The notes: generated by a model not told the origin, from the sequence alone. A stretch of 10,046 nt of DNA from an uncultured Bacteroidota bacterium (GCA_946887345.1 CAMPKR010000065.1:1-10046), one strand, 5' to 3'; positions 1-6,720 are shown, numbered from the stretch's first letter. A program made the numbers and translations.

Positions 1-144
1 GTGCAGGGCGGTGTGATCTGTAGTTTGAGCTTGTATATATGGCAAGAACGCGCTGTGTTTCCCCCCTCTTCCCGACATTCGTCGGGACAACGAGCGGCTC
101 GTCTGTCTCCGCCGTTCCAATGGTAGAGTCATTGTATGTAAATA
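1..144. other. Non-coding left edge with a run of small hairpins
   Basis: No convincing gene is seen here. Three short inverted repeats lie close together: CCCGAC/GTCGGG (71-76 and 81-86, loop ATTC), CGAG/CTCG (91-94 and 98-101), and CAATG/CATTG (118-122 and 130-134). The bidirectional terminator at 145-172 follows directly. On the plus strand this could be the structured 3' end of a gene or small RNA that begins off the window. On the minus strand it lies beyond the terminator of the DUF1501 gene. Two plus-strand frames are open here (frame 1 from the window edge to a stop at 124; frame 3 from an ATG at 39 to a stop at 177-179), but neither encodes anything recognisable. Confidence 0.4.
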
Positions 145-172
145 AAAAAGCTTCCGGTGAGGGAAGCTTTTT
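145..172. terminator. Bidirectional intrinsic terminator after the DUF1501 gene
   Basis: An 11 bp perfect stem (AAAAAGCTTCC at 145-155 pairing with GGAAGCTTTTT at 162-172) encloses a 6 nt loop. The A-run on one side and T-run on the other give a U-tract in both directions. It lies 20 bp beyond the TAA stop (193-195) of the DUF1501 gene. It therefore ends the minus-strand operon and may also stop any plus-strand transcript entering from the left. Confidence 0.85.
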
Positions 173-192
173 ATAAAAGATCGCATTAATTA

Positions 193-1770
193 TTATTGAT
201 CAACAACTACCAGTTTTTTGGTAGCGGCATGGTTGCCATTCTTAGTTAAGCGGTAGAAGTAATTGCCCGGTGCCAGTCCGTCACGCTCTATGGTAACGGA
301 GTGAGTACCCTTGCCGAAATCCTGGTTGCAGATAGTGCGCAGTTTCCTTCCGTTCACATCGAACAACTCTATTGTAGCCTTACCACCCTCGGTGCCAAAT
401 TGTACAGTAGTAGTTTTTGAGAATGGATTCGGATAGTTTTGACCCAGTTCTTCGTTAAGGCCCGAAACAACCGTTTCAGTTCCAACAACAGTTGGTGCAA
501 ATACCGGCAATACGTTGAAATTTTGCAGCAGTACATCTGTCATTGTCTGTTGATCTACCTGGAACCAGTCTGCAAGTATTGCTGCATATATCTGGCGGAA
601 GTCGTGCTGCATTGGAACGTTGTCCGAAACAGTAGAACCACTCTGTATTACAGGATTTGTACCAATGATGATCGGGTTAACGCCGGGACCGAAGGTCATA
701 ACCGGGTGAGCTGTACCGTGGTCAGTACCGCCGCTACCGTTAGATATGATACGGCGACCGAATTCAGACATTGTAGAAGCTGCAACTCTATTGTCAACAC
801 CGAGGAGGTTAAGATCATTGAAGAAAGCTCCCACAGCTTCGGACAAAGTGTTCAACAAGTTAGCGTGAGCACCGATCGTGTGATCGAGCGCATCTACCTG
901 GTCAGCGTGCGTATCGAAGCCGCCCATACCTACTACGTAAATTGGTGTTTGCAAGCCACCGGCAACCAGGCGGGCAACTATCTTCAGCTGGTTAGCGAGA
1001 TAGTTGTTAGCGGGATATGTACCGAGGTTAGCAGCATTTGCAGCAGCATTCTGTATAGCAACCGTATACTGTTGTGTTTGCTGGGCTATGAAGCGTATGA
1101 ATGTTAACTCGTGGCCTGCAGGTGTATTAGGCGCAGGACTCACGGTATTATTAATCAGGTTGTAGAAGTTGTCGATATCAGCAATGGCCATACCCATGTT
1201 TACGTTGGGGCCCTGCATAACATTGGACACATTACTTCCTATCTGTATGGCCAGGGGATCCGGCATGTCCGCGTTTGGATAACCCTGGGGGAAGCCCGGA
1301 TATTCTGAATCGAGGTAACGGCCCACCCAGCCTGTTTCCAGGTATTGGTTGGAATCGGAAGCTGTGAACCAGATATCGGTGGCGCGGAAGTGCGAAAGAT
1401 TAGCATTAGGATAAGAAACACCCTGAACGATATTTACCTGCCCGTTGTTAAACATGGTTTGCAGTGCAGACATTGCAGGGTGCATACCTGTTGCCGGGTA
1501 ACCATTGAGCTGAAGCACCTGGTTAGCAGGTATCATTACGTTAGCACGGGCAGTGGCAAGCGGACCATACTGATCGAGCGGAATGATGGTGTTCAGACCA
1601 TCGTTACCACCTGCCAGCTGGATGATTACCATTACACGACCATTAGCTGCTGATGATCTACCCAACAGGTTCAGCAACGGACTATTGGCGTACGTGCTGA
1701 TGGGTGTACCATTTATCATTAAGGCAAGACTAGCTGCCGGTGTTACTTTGAGGAAATCTCTGCGTTTCAT
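193..1770 (-). CDS. DUF1501 family secreted protein with T9SS C-terminal sorting domain
   Basis: A 525-residue protein of the DUF1501 family, which belongs to the alkaline phosphatase/sulfatase-like fold. Its substrate is unknown. The N terminus MKRRDFLK followed by a modestly hydrophobic stretch (residues 9-20) resembles a twin-arginine (Tat) signal. Family motifs visible are QLAGGNDGLNT (51-61), GGFDTHADQ (283-291), SEFGRR (335-340) and GTDHGTAHP (348-356); their Asp and His residues are the likely metal ligands by analogy with the fold. After residue about 440 comes a T9SS type A sorting domain: NYPNPF at 445-450, then a short beta-rich module ending in KKLVVVDQ. This suggests export across the inner membrane followed by T9SS delivery to the cell surface or medium. 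The gene is last in a three-gene operon, 20 bp after the upstream DUF1800 gene. The start is the only ATG giving the RR motif. Family and sorting domain are secure; enzymatic activity is not. Confidence 0.93.
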   Translation of the reverse strand: MKRRDFLKVTPAASLALMINGTPISTYANSPLLNLLGRSSAANGRVMVIIQLAGGNDGLNTIIPLDQYGPLATARANVMIPANQVLQLNGYPATGMHPAMSALQTMFNNGQVNIVQGVSYPNANLSHFRATDIWFTASDSNQYLETGWVGRYLDSEYPGFPQGYPNADMPDPLAIQIGSNVSNVMQGPNVNMGMAIADIDNFYNLINNTVSPAPNTPAGHELTFIRFIAQQTQQYTVAIQNAAANAANLGTYPANNYLANQLKIVARLVAGGLQTPIYVVGMGGFDTHADQVDALDHTIGAHANLLNTLSEAVGAFFNDLNLLGVDNRVAASTMSEFGRRIISNGSGGTDHGTAHPVMTFGPGVNPIIIGTNPVIQSGSTVSDNVPMQHDFRQIYAAILADWFQVDQQTMTDVLLQNFNVLPVFAPTVVGTETVVSGLNEELGQNYPNPFSKTTTVQFGTEGGKATIELFDVNGRKLRTICNQDFGKGTHSVTIERDGLAPGNYFYRLTKNGNHAATKKLVVVDQ

Positions 1771-1790
1771 GAATTGCAGTTTTTAATGGA

Positions 1791-3503
1791 TTAACATAAA
1801 TGATGTTCAGCTAAACGTGTCAGTTCAAGCAGTACGTTCCTGATGCGTTGAGAAACGATATTAGTATTCGCAACATTTGGAATGGCTACATAGGCATCCC
1901 AGGCGTTCGTCCAATAGTAGTTCTGCGTTTGGCCGGACAACAAGATACTCTTAATATTATTGTGGTGGGCTACCGAAATCGGCAATCCTAACAGCATTTT
2001 AACATAATAATCTACTAAAGCGTCGGGGTCGCCGGCATTCGGGAAGTTGGCTGTAAACGTTAAGTAGTCGATCCTGATCTGTGCGCTGGTACCCGCTGTG
2101 AAACCCCCATTGAGCATCATATCGCTGAAGGCCTGGCGGCGGGGGAGCGTAGTAGAATTGATCCAGATCTCGTGGAATTCCGGCGTTTGGTAGAATGCAG
2201 GCCAACCTGCGATGTTTGGCGGCTGACCAACGCTCGAATTCAGGTTGGAGGCATAGTAGTTTAGTGTGCCCCAGATAGCATATTCTTCAGGAACAGAAAG
2301 TGTATTGTATGGAATTACTACATCAAAGTTGCGTAGCGTTCCAATAACATAGTCGAGCGGAGTGCGGATAAAGCAGCCCTGGCTCAGCATATCGTAAAAA
2401 TGTTCGCTCTTGAATAAGGCAGATAAAACCGGCCTTATTTCAAAGTTGTTATTGATCAGGATGTTGGCTAACGGGATGATAACGTTGTTCTCTATCGTAG
2501 TATCGATAACATAGTAAACGAAGAAGCGGTAGATCTTGCTGCAGATATACTTGGCAGTTTCGAACTTGCTGAAAACCATGTTGATCAGCTGGTCCGTTTC
2601 CAGTGCGCCATTCATGCCTGACTGACCTGCAATCGATGCATTAGCATAATAGAAAGAGAACTGCTTGTTACCTGTATCGTGCAGTGTGGGATCGAAGTAG
2701 CTCAGCAAAGTACTGTTGTTGATGCGCCATCCTGTAAGCACGCGAGCGGCTTGCTGCACGTCTACTTCTGTATAGTGAGGTAAGTATTCTTTACTAACTG
2801 TGAAAAGCTCCTGGAGCTCACGAGCGTAGTTTTCGTCAGGAGCGTAGTTTACGTTCAGGTAACCATTGAGGTAAACCAGCATGGCCGGATCGGTTGTCAT
2901 TTCTCTAACCAGGGCCTTGAAGTTGCCGAGAGCATGGGCACGCAGGAGCATGTAGTGGTTGTAACACTTGCGGGCATCACCAACGATATCATATTCAATA
3001 GCGAAATGATTGTGCCAGAAGTACACCATTTTTTCGTAAAGGCTGGTATTCTGCATCACCATGAGACCTGTTTCCCATGCCTTAAGAGATGCGTCCCTCT
3101 GGCTGTCGGTCATTTGGTCGCCGTATGTGGCGTTAACCCAAGGCTGGCCCGGGAATATACCAGAGATATCAGGCACGGTGCTGTAGTTATTTACAGGAGG
3201 AGCCGGAATAGGTGGAACGGTATCCAGCAAAGATTGAACAACAGTATCCATTGTCATTCCGACGAAGGCCTGAATGTCTGAGTCTTTGGCACCGAAAGTC
3301 GCTCGGCGCAAAAGGTGGATCACCTCCTTGTCAGTCCATGGTCCCGTATAAGCGGTGAGCCCCGAAGTGGACTTACCTAAATGGGTAGGCAAAGTATCAT
3401 TAGAATACTTGCTATAAATCTTGTCTACTTTTGTTGAAATTCCGCTTTCTAAGTTGGAATTGAACATCTCTTCCAGGAAAGTACGGCTCTTAACTTTGCT
3501 CAT
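1791..3503 (-). CDS. DUF1800 family protein, paralog 1
   Basis: A 570-residue DUF1800 protein of unknown biochemical function. Recognisable family segments run in order: HLLRRATFG (63-71), EKMVYFWHNHF (157-167), ALGNFKALVREMTTDPAM (191-208), DENYARELQELFTVSK (223-238), VQQAARVLTGW (249-259), KSEHFYD (365-371), IRTPLD (379-384) and PPNIAGWPAFYQTPEF (428-443). It aligns almost without gaps to the upstream DUF1800 gene, so the pair is a tandem duplication. The only cysteines are C180, C321 and C377 (shared with the paralog) plus a unique last residue, C570. The N terminus (MSKVKSRTFLEEMF) has no hydrophobic segment, so no classical signal peptide is visible; SRTFLEE looks like a decayed form of the paralog's RREFLEA. 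There is no C-terminal sorting domain. It sits 20 bp upstream of the DUF1501 gene and is surely co-transcribed with it. DUF1800 and DUF1501 genes are commonly adjacent in other bacteria. Confidence 0.93.
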   Translation of the reverse strand: MSKVKSRTFLEEMFNSNLESGISTKVDKIYSKYSNDTLPTHLGKSTSGLTAYTGPWTDKEVIHLLRRATFGAKDSDIQAFVGMTMDTVVQSLLDTVPPIPAPPVNNYSTVPDISGIFPGQPWVNATYGDQMTDSQRDASLKAWETGLMVMQNTSLYEKMVYFWHNHFAIEYDIVGDARKCYNHYMLLRAHALGNFKALVREMTTDPAMLVYLNGYLNVNYAPDENYARELQELFTVSKEYLPHYTEVDVQQAARVLTGWRINNSTLLSYFDPTLHDTGNKQFSFYYANASIAGQSGMNGALETDQLINMVFSKFETAKYICSKIYRFFVYYVIDTTIENNVIIPLANILINNNFEIRPVLSALFKSEHFYDMLSQGCFIRTPLDYVIGTLRNFDVVIPYNTLSVPEEYAIWGTLNYYASNLNSSVGQPPNIAGWPAFYQTPEFHEIWINSTTLPRRQAFSDMMLNGGFTAGTSAQIRIDYLTFTANFPNAGDPDALVDYYVKMLLGLPISVAHHNNIKSILLSGQTQNYYWTNAWDAYVAIPNVANTNIVSQRIRNVLLELTRLAEHHLC

Positions 3504-3640
3504 GACACAAGCTTTTTAAAGTGTATCTCTAAAGTTAGCAATTAAAGTTAATAAGTTAAAAGAAAACGAAATTATTTTAAGCCATTAACAATGAGCGAAA
3601 TATATTATTTAAAGTATTCTTAATGGTTAATTGGTTAATG
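3504..3640 (-). promoter_or_regulatory. AT-rich spacer between the DUF1800 paralogs, possible internal promoter
   Basis: This 137 bp spacer is much more AT-rich than the flanking genes and is far longer than the 20 bp gap before the DUF1501 gene. Read on the minus strand it carries two TAACTTTA boxes (plus coordinates 3530-3537 and 3543-3550). Each differs only at the last base from the Bacteroidota -7 consensus TAnnTTTG. A third AAGTTA copy lies at 3553-3558, and GGTTAAT is repeated at 3625-3631 and 3633-3639, just after the upstream stop. No clear -33 box and no terminator hairpin was found. An internal promoter is possible but unproven; read-through from the upstream gene is expected. Confidence 0.25.
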
Positions 3641-5350
3641 TTAGCTCAATTGGTGCTGACCGAGGCGCATCAGTTCCCTGAACATGTTGACCAGTCGTGT
3701 TTTTACGATGGTGGTATTAGCAACATCCGGGTTGGCCAGGTAGTTGTTCCAGGCATTAGTCCAGTAGTAGTTGGTAGTCTGGCCCGAGAGCAAATATCCC
3801 TTCAGCATATCATGTTCCAATTGTCCCAATTCAATACCGGCAGTTAAAGCTGCATAGTGAGAGATCAGCAAATCCGGGTCAGCTGCACCGGCGAACTGAG
3901 ATACGGCGTCCAGGATATCGATCTTTATAGTGCTGCCCGTATTTGCCTGGAAACCTACAGCAATCATCATATCTGTATGTCTCATGCGTGCGCCAAGCGT
4001 ATAGGAGTTCAACCAAAGTTCGTAGAACTGGGGTGTTTGATAGAAAGCAGTCCAGCCTGCAACATTTGGTGGATCACCAAGATCGAGACCTAAGTTTACT
4101 GTCTGGTTCCTGAGATAGTTCCAGGCAAGGAATTTTTGATTCAGTGTGAAATTGTTCGGCAGGGTAACATTGAAAGTTCTGGCATTGCCGATCACCAGGT
4201 CGAGCGGCGTGCGGATGAAGCAACCCATGCTATCTGTATCGTAGAAATGTTCGCTTTTTAAAAGGGCAGCTAATACGGGTTTGACTTCAAAATTGTTTGC
4301 TACCAGTATCTGCGCAAGAGGGTCGATGATATTGGTTTGGATATTGCTATCGATGTTATAGTATACAAAGTAGCGATATAGTTTACCACATATATAGCGG
4401 GCTGTTTCAAACTTATCGAACAGCATATCGATAAACTGGTATGCTTCATTGGCACCGTTAGAACCAGTCTGGCCAACAACGGAGGCATTGTTATAGAAAG
4501 CGGAGAATTGCTTGGTGCTTGTATCGTGCTGTGTAGGATCGAAATAGGAAGTAAGGGTACTCATATTGATCCTCCAGCCGGTAAACAATTTAGCGGCCTG
4601 CTGCACATCGGCTTCTGTATAATTCAGTGAATTGTGCTTGCTTACTGTGAACAACTCCTGTATTTCGCGCGCAAAGTTCTCGTCAGGGGCATTATTAGTA
4701 TTAAGATAGCCATTCAGAAATTTGAGCATGGCAGGATTAGTAGTTACTTCGCTTACCAGTGTTTTGAAATTACCCAGTGCATTGTTGCGAAGCAGCATGT
4801 GATAAGTGTAGCACATGCGGGCATCGTTAACTGTTGAGTAGCGCACACCGAAATGGTTGTGCCAGAAGAACACCATTTTTTCGTTGATGCTCAGGTTTTG
4901 GTTAACCATTTGCGTCTGCCACCATACCTTCAGGCTTGTGCGTCTTTTGCCATTTACATTTCCATCGCCGTATGGGGCGTTGATCCAGGTTTGACCTGTC
5001 TGTATACCTGTAGGGTCAGTATAGGATTGAGTATTGTAATCGTTAACCGGGAGAGCGGGAGAGCCGGGGATATTATTCAGCAAATAGTCTACTGCCTGGT
5101 TCATCGTCATACCAGCCAGCGCCTGCACATCGGCATCCTTAACACCAAACATAGTGCGGCGGATGAGATGAATTATCTCGCGGTTAGTCCACTGCCCGGT
5201 ATACTGGCTGAGACCTGCTGTGCTTTTGGCGTAAACTTCCGGAAGCTCGCTGTTAGAGTATTTAGCAAAGATCTTGTCGTTGGCAAGATCGTACTGCTCA
5301 GCTTCCTGTTGGGCGAGTGCCTCTAAAAATTCCCTCCTGGTAGTGCTCAT
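3641..5350 (-). CDS. DUF1800 family protein, paralog 2 (first gene of the operon)
   Basis: A 569-residue DUF1800 protein and tandem paralog of the next gene. Shared landmarks are HLIRRTMFG (61-69), EKMVFFWHNHF (157-167), DENFAREIQELFTVSK (223-238), KSEHFYD (365-371), IRTPLD (379-384), PPNVAGW (427-433) and NYYWTNAW (527-534). Over residues 151-270, 83 of 120 positions are identical by hand count. Its only cysteines (180, 321, 377) match the paralog exactly. The N terminus MSTTRREFLEAL has a twin-arginine-like motif, but an acidic and polar stretch follows (QQEAEQYDLANDK) instead of a hydrophobic region, so a working Tat signal is doubtful. The ATG at 5350 follows an A-rich leader with no Shine-Dalgarno sequence, as is usual in this phylum. 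An AGGAGG at codons 4-6 is internal and plays no role in the start. Function is unknown. Confidence 0.93.
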   Translation of the reverse strand: MSTTRREFLEALAQQEAEQYDLANDKIFAKYSNSELPEVYAKSTAGLSQYTGQWTNREIIHLIRRTMFGVKDADVQALAGMTMNQAVDYLLNNIPGSPALPVNDYNTQSYTDPTGIQTGQTWINAPYGDGNVNGKRRTSLKVWWQTQMVNQNLSINEKMVFFWHNHFGVRYSTVNDARMCYTYHMLLRNNALGNFKTLVSEVTTNPAMLKFLNGYLNTNNAPDENFAREIQELFTVSKHNSLNYTEADVQQAAKLFTGWRINMSTLTSYFDPTQHDTSTKQFSAFYNNASVVGQTGSNGANEAYQFIDMLFDKFETARYICGKLYRYFVYYNIDSNIQTNIIDPLAQILVANNFEVKPVLAALLKSEHFYDTDSMGCFIRTPLDLVIGNARTFNVTLPNNFTLNQKFLAWNYLRNQTVNLGLDLGDPPNVAGWTAFYQTPQFYELWLNSYTLGARMRHTDMMIAVGFQANTGSTIKIDILDAVSQFAGAADPDLLISHYAALTAGIELGQLEHDMLKGYLLSGQTTNYYWTNAWNNYLANPDVANTTIVKTRLVNMFRELMRLGQHQLS

Positions 5351-5393
5351 GTTTTTTCATTTTTTGTTTTGACAATGAAGCATTCCTGCTACG

Positions 5394-5474
5394 GTGTTGA
5401 TAGGGCCAGGTGTGGCTTGTTTGTGTTTGTGTTGATAGGGTAGGACGAGGTTGTTTGTGTTTTGTTTGTGTTTG
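5394..5474. repeat. G/T-rich direct repeats in the DUF1800 operon leader
   Basis: GTGTTGATAGGG occurs twice (5394-5405 and 5429-5440). The 12-mer TTGTTTGTGTTT occurs three times (5417-5428, 5451-5462 and 5462-5473, the last two sharing one base). The tract is strongly strand-asymmetric: nearly all G and T on the plus strand, so a transcript of the DUF1800 operon would carry an A/C-rich, unstructured leader. It lies roughly 45-125 bp upstream of the DUF1800 start. Confidence 0.8.
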
Positions 5475-5512
5475 CGTCCTGATGTAAAAGTATGATGGGA
5501 ATTTACCTATGA

Positions 5513-5544
5513 GCGTTAAACGGATGCAATTATGTCGTTAACGC
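5513..5544. promoter_or_regulatory. Inverted repeat GCGTTAA-N18-TTAACGC, possible operator
   Basis: A perfect 7 bp inverted repeat has arms at 5513-5519 and 5538-5544 with 18 bp between them. The right arm also forms part of an 8 bp palindrome, CGTTAACG (5536-5543). The placement in a divergent promoter region would suit a dimeric regulator, but no regulator gene is nearby and the spacing is wide. It could be chance. Confidence 0.25.
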
Positions 5545-5680
5545 ATTGTTACCATGTAAATCTGTTCACTGAATTTAGTGAAATAATTACAATTGAAGAG
5601 ATTATGTAAAGCCAGGCGGTTCAGGCACAATATTTAAGTATCCTTTATCTGAGCCATATGGTTCGGTAAAAAAATGCACT

Positions 5681-6520
5681 ATGAAAAAGACAGGAATACT
5701 GCTGCTGTTGCAATTTTTGGCTATTGGACTACACGCCCAGGTATGCTGCCATGCCCCTACTGATGGCTCTACGGTTTCCGTTACAAGGGCAGAGTTCCAC
5801 GAAGCTCACCAGGTGCCTAAGCCTATCAATTACAAACCCAAGGAATTCAGCACCATGGTAAAATTCGCGACACTAGATGGGAGGGGAGCGACCGCTTTTT
5901 ATGTGCCGGCCAGGCAGCCAGCCACTGAAGTGGTTATTATTTACCCCGAATGGTGGGGTATGACCGACCATATAAAGAAAGAGGCTGAACGCTGGCAGGA
6001 AATGCTGGGCGGCAAAGTGGACATATATGTGCCCGATATGTATGACGGCCAGGTAGCAGCGGATGCGCAACAAGCAGCGAAGCTATCAGCAGCCAGCACC
6101 AACGAAAGGAAAAGAGCGATCATTAACGGCCTGTTCTCCGAGATAGGACAGCAGAAGAGAGTGGTAACGATGGGTTGGTGCATGGGAGCTGATTGGGCGT
6201 TTAAGAGCGCGCTGATGAAAGGCGAGCAGGTGGCTGCCACAGTATTGTTTTTCGGGGTGCCGATGATGAATGACGAAGATGTGAAGAACCTGAAAGCGGA
6301 TGTGATCTTCATTAATGGCCGATATGATAAGTTTGTAACGAAAGAATCTGTAGACCATTTTGAAAGACAAGTGCTCGCTAACGAACGCAAATTTGAACGA
6401 CATGATTTTGATGCACCGCATGCCTTTTCTAACCCGAGCAACCCGCAATTTGATGCAAAAAATGCTGTAGCGGCAGAACAATTTGTGATAGCATTTTTGA
6501 AAACACGAATGCAATTGTAG
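5681..6520 (+). CDS. Secreted dienelactone hydrolase family protein
   Basis: A 279-residue alpha/beta hydrolase of the dienelactone hydrolase (DLH) family. Residues 1-19 form a Sec signal peptide (MKK, then a Leu-rich core) with probable cleavage at HA|Q, so the enzyme is predicted to be periplasmic. The catalytic set typical of DLH is visible: the nucleophile Cys167 in GWCMGA, Asp216 in GRYDKF, His247 in APHAF, and Glu90 in PEWWG, which corresponds to the active-site Glu of classical DLH. The family hydrolyses lactone or ester bonds; the substrate here is unknown, and export argues against the classical cytoplasmic chloroaromatic pathway. Two adjacent cysteines (22-23) start the mature protein but do not fit a lipobox. 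The start is chosen because it gives the signal peptide; the ATG at 5674 is out of frame. A terminator follows, so the gene is probably transcribed alone. Confidence 0.9.
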   Translation: MKKTGILLLLQFLAIGLHAQVCCHAPTDGSTVSVTRAEFHEAHQVPKPINYKPKEFSTMVKFATLDGRGATAFYVPARQPATEVVIIYPEWWGMTDHIKKEAERWQEMLGGKVDIYVPDMYDGQVAADAQQAAKLSAASTNERKRAIINGLFSEIGQQKRVVTMGWCMGADWAFKSALMKGEQVAATVLFFGVPMMNDEDVKNLKADVIFINGRYDKFVTKESVDHFERQVLANERKFERHDFDAPHAFSNPSNPQFDAKNAVAAEQFVIAFLKTRMQL

Positions 6521-6543
6521 CCAAGGGGTAAAATAGATTATTC

Positions 6544-6582
6544 GCCGTTGTAATGTACTTACAACGGCATTTTGCATTTTTT
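6544..6582 (+). terminator. Intrinsic terminator after the hydrolase gene
   Basis: A perfect 10 bp stem, GCCGTTGTAA (6544-6553) with TTACAACGGC (6559-6568), has a 5 nt loop and is followed by T-rich sequence (ATTTTGCATTTTTT). It begins 24 bp after the hydrolase stop. A further inverted repeat, GGGTAAAA (6526-6533) with TTTTACCC (6579-6586), brackets the hairpin and could form an outer stem. Confidence 0.85.
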
Positions 6583-6602
6583 ACCCGGGGCAGGTATCTT
6601 TC

Positions 6603-6619
6603 TTTGCATTTTTTGCAAA
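6603..6619. repeat. Small inverted repeat TTTGCA-N5-TGCAAA
   Basis: A 6 bp inverted repeat (6603-6608 and 6614-6619) lies between the hydrolase terminator and the receptor promoter. The 12-mer TTTGCATTTTTT within it is a direct repeat of the terminator tail (6571-6582). This may be a second weak terminator element or AT-rich coincidence. Confidence 0.35.
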
Positions 6620-6712
6620 TCCTGTAGATGGTCGGTTGGCAAGAAGGGAATTATTGCTAAAGAAAGATGTTCCGGCTGTACTTATCAATTAGGATAGTGT
6701 ATAGGTGCAAGA

Positions 6713-6720
6713 TAGTTTTG
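6713..6720 (+). promoter_or_regulatory. Candidate -7 promoter box for the TonB-dependent receptor
   Basis: TAGTTTTG matches the Bacteroidota housekeeping -7 consensus TAnnTTTG at every fixed position. Transcription would start near 6727, giving a leader of about 55 nt before the ATG at 6783. No good TTTG-type -33 box is visible about 20 bp upstream, so the promoter may be weak or need an activator. Confidence 0.4.

Larger units (their letters stand above)
5351..5680. promoter_or_regulatory. Divergent intergenic region (330 bp) with G/T repeats and an inverted repeat
   Basis: This stretch separates the minus-strand DUF1800 operon from the plus-strand hydrolase gene, so it should carry both promoters. 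From left to right it holds an A-rich (minus-strand) leader next to the DUF1800 start, a G/T-rich repeat tract (5394-5474), an inverted repeat (5513-5544), and AT-rich sequence up to the hydrolase start. No full match to TAnnTTTG was found in either direction. The nearest are TACTTTTA on the minus strand (5485-5492) and TACCTATG on the plus strand (5503-5510), each with one mismatch and without a matching -33 box. No gene is seen here. Confidence 0.5.

Noticed and set aside
105..135. tRNA-like D-arm sequence (TTCCAATGGTAGAG)
   Set aside because: No acceptor stem, anticodon arm or T-arm accompanies it within the expected distance on either strand.
39..179. Plus-strand 46-codon frame beginning MARTRCVSPLFPTF
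   Set aside because: It reads through several hairpins and the intrinsic terminator, has no recognisable similarity and no clear promoter or leader. It is better explained as non-coding.
439..1107. Plus-strand open frame of 222 codons
   Set aside because: It lies wholly inside the DUF1501 gene on the other strand. Its translation is Cys/Val/Tyr-rich with no domain, as expected for an antisense shadow.
5331..5340. AGGAGG Shine-Dalgarno-like sequence on the minus strand
   Set aside because: It lies inside the DUF1800 coding sequence (codons for the RRE motif) and no start codon follows at a suitable distance.
5681..5752. Lipoprotein signal in the hydrolase (Cys22/Cys23)
   Set aside because: The residues before the cysteines (LHAQV) do not form a lipobox; cleavage at HA|Q by signal peptidase I fits better.
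5941..6577. Minus-strand open frames of about 165 codons over the hydrolase gene
   Set aside because: They are antisense to a gene with a complete signal peptide and catalytic residues, and their translations show no domain.
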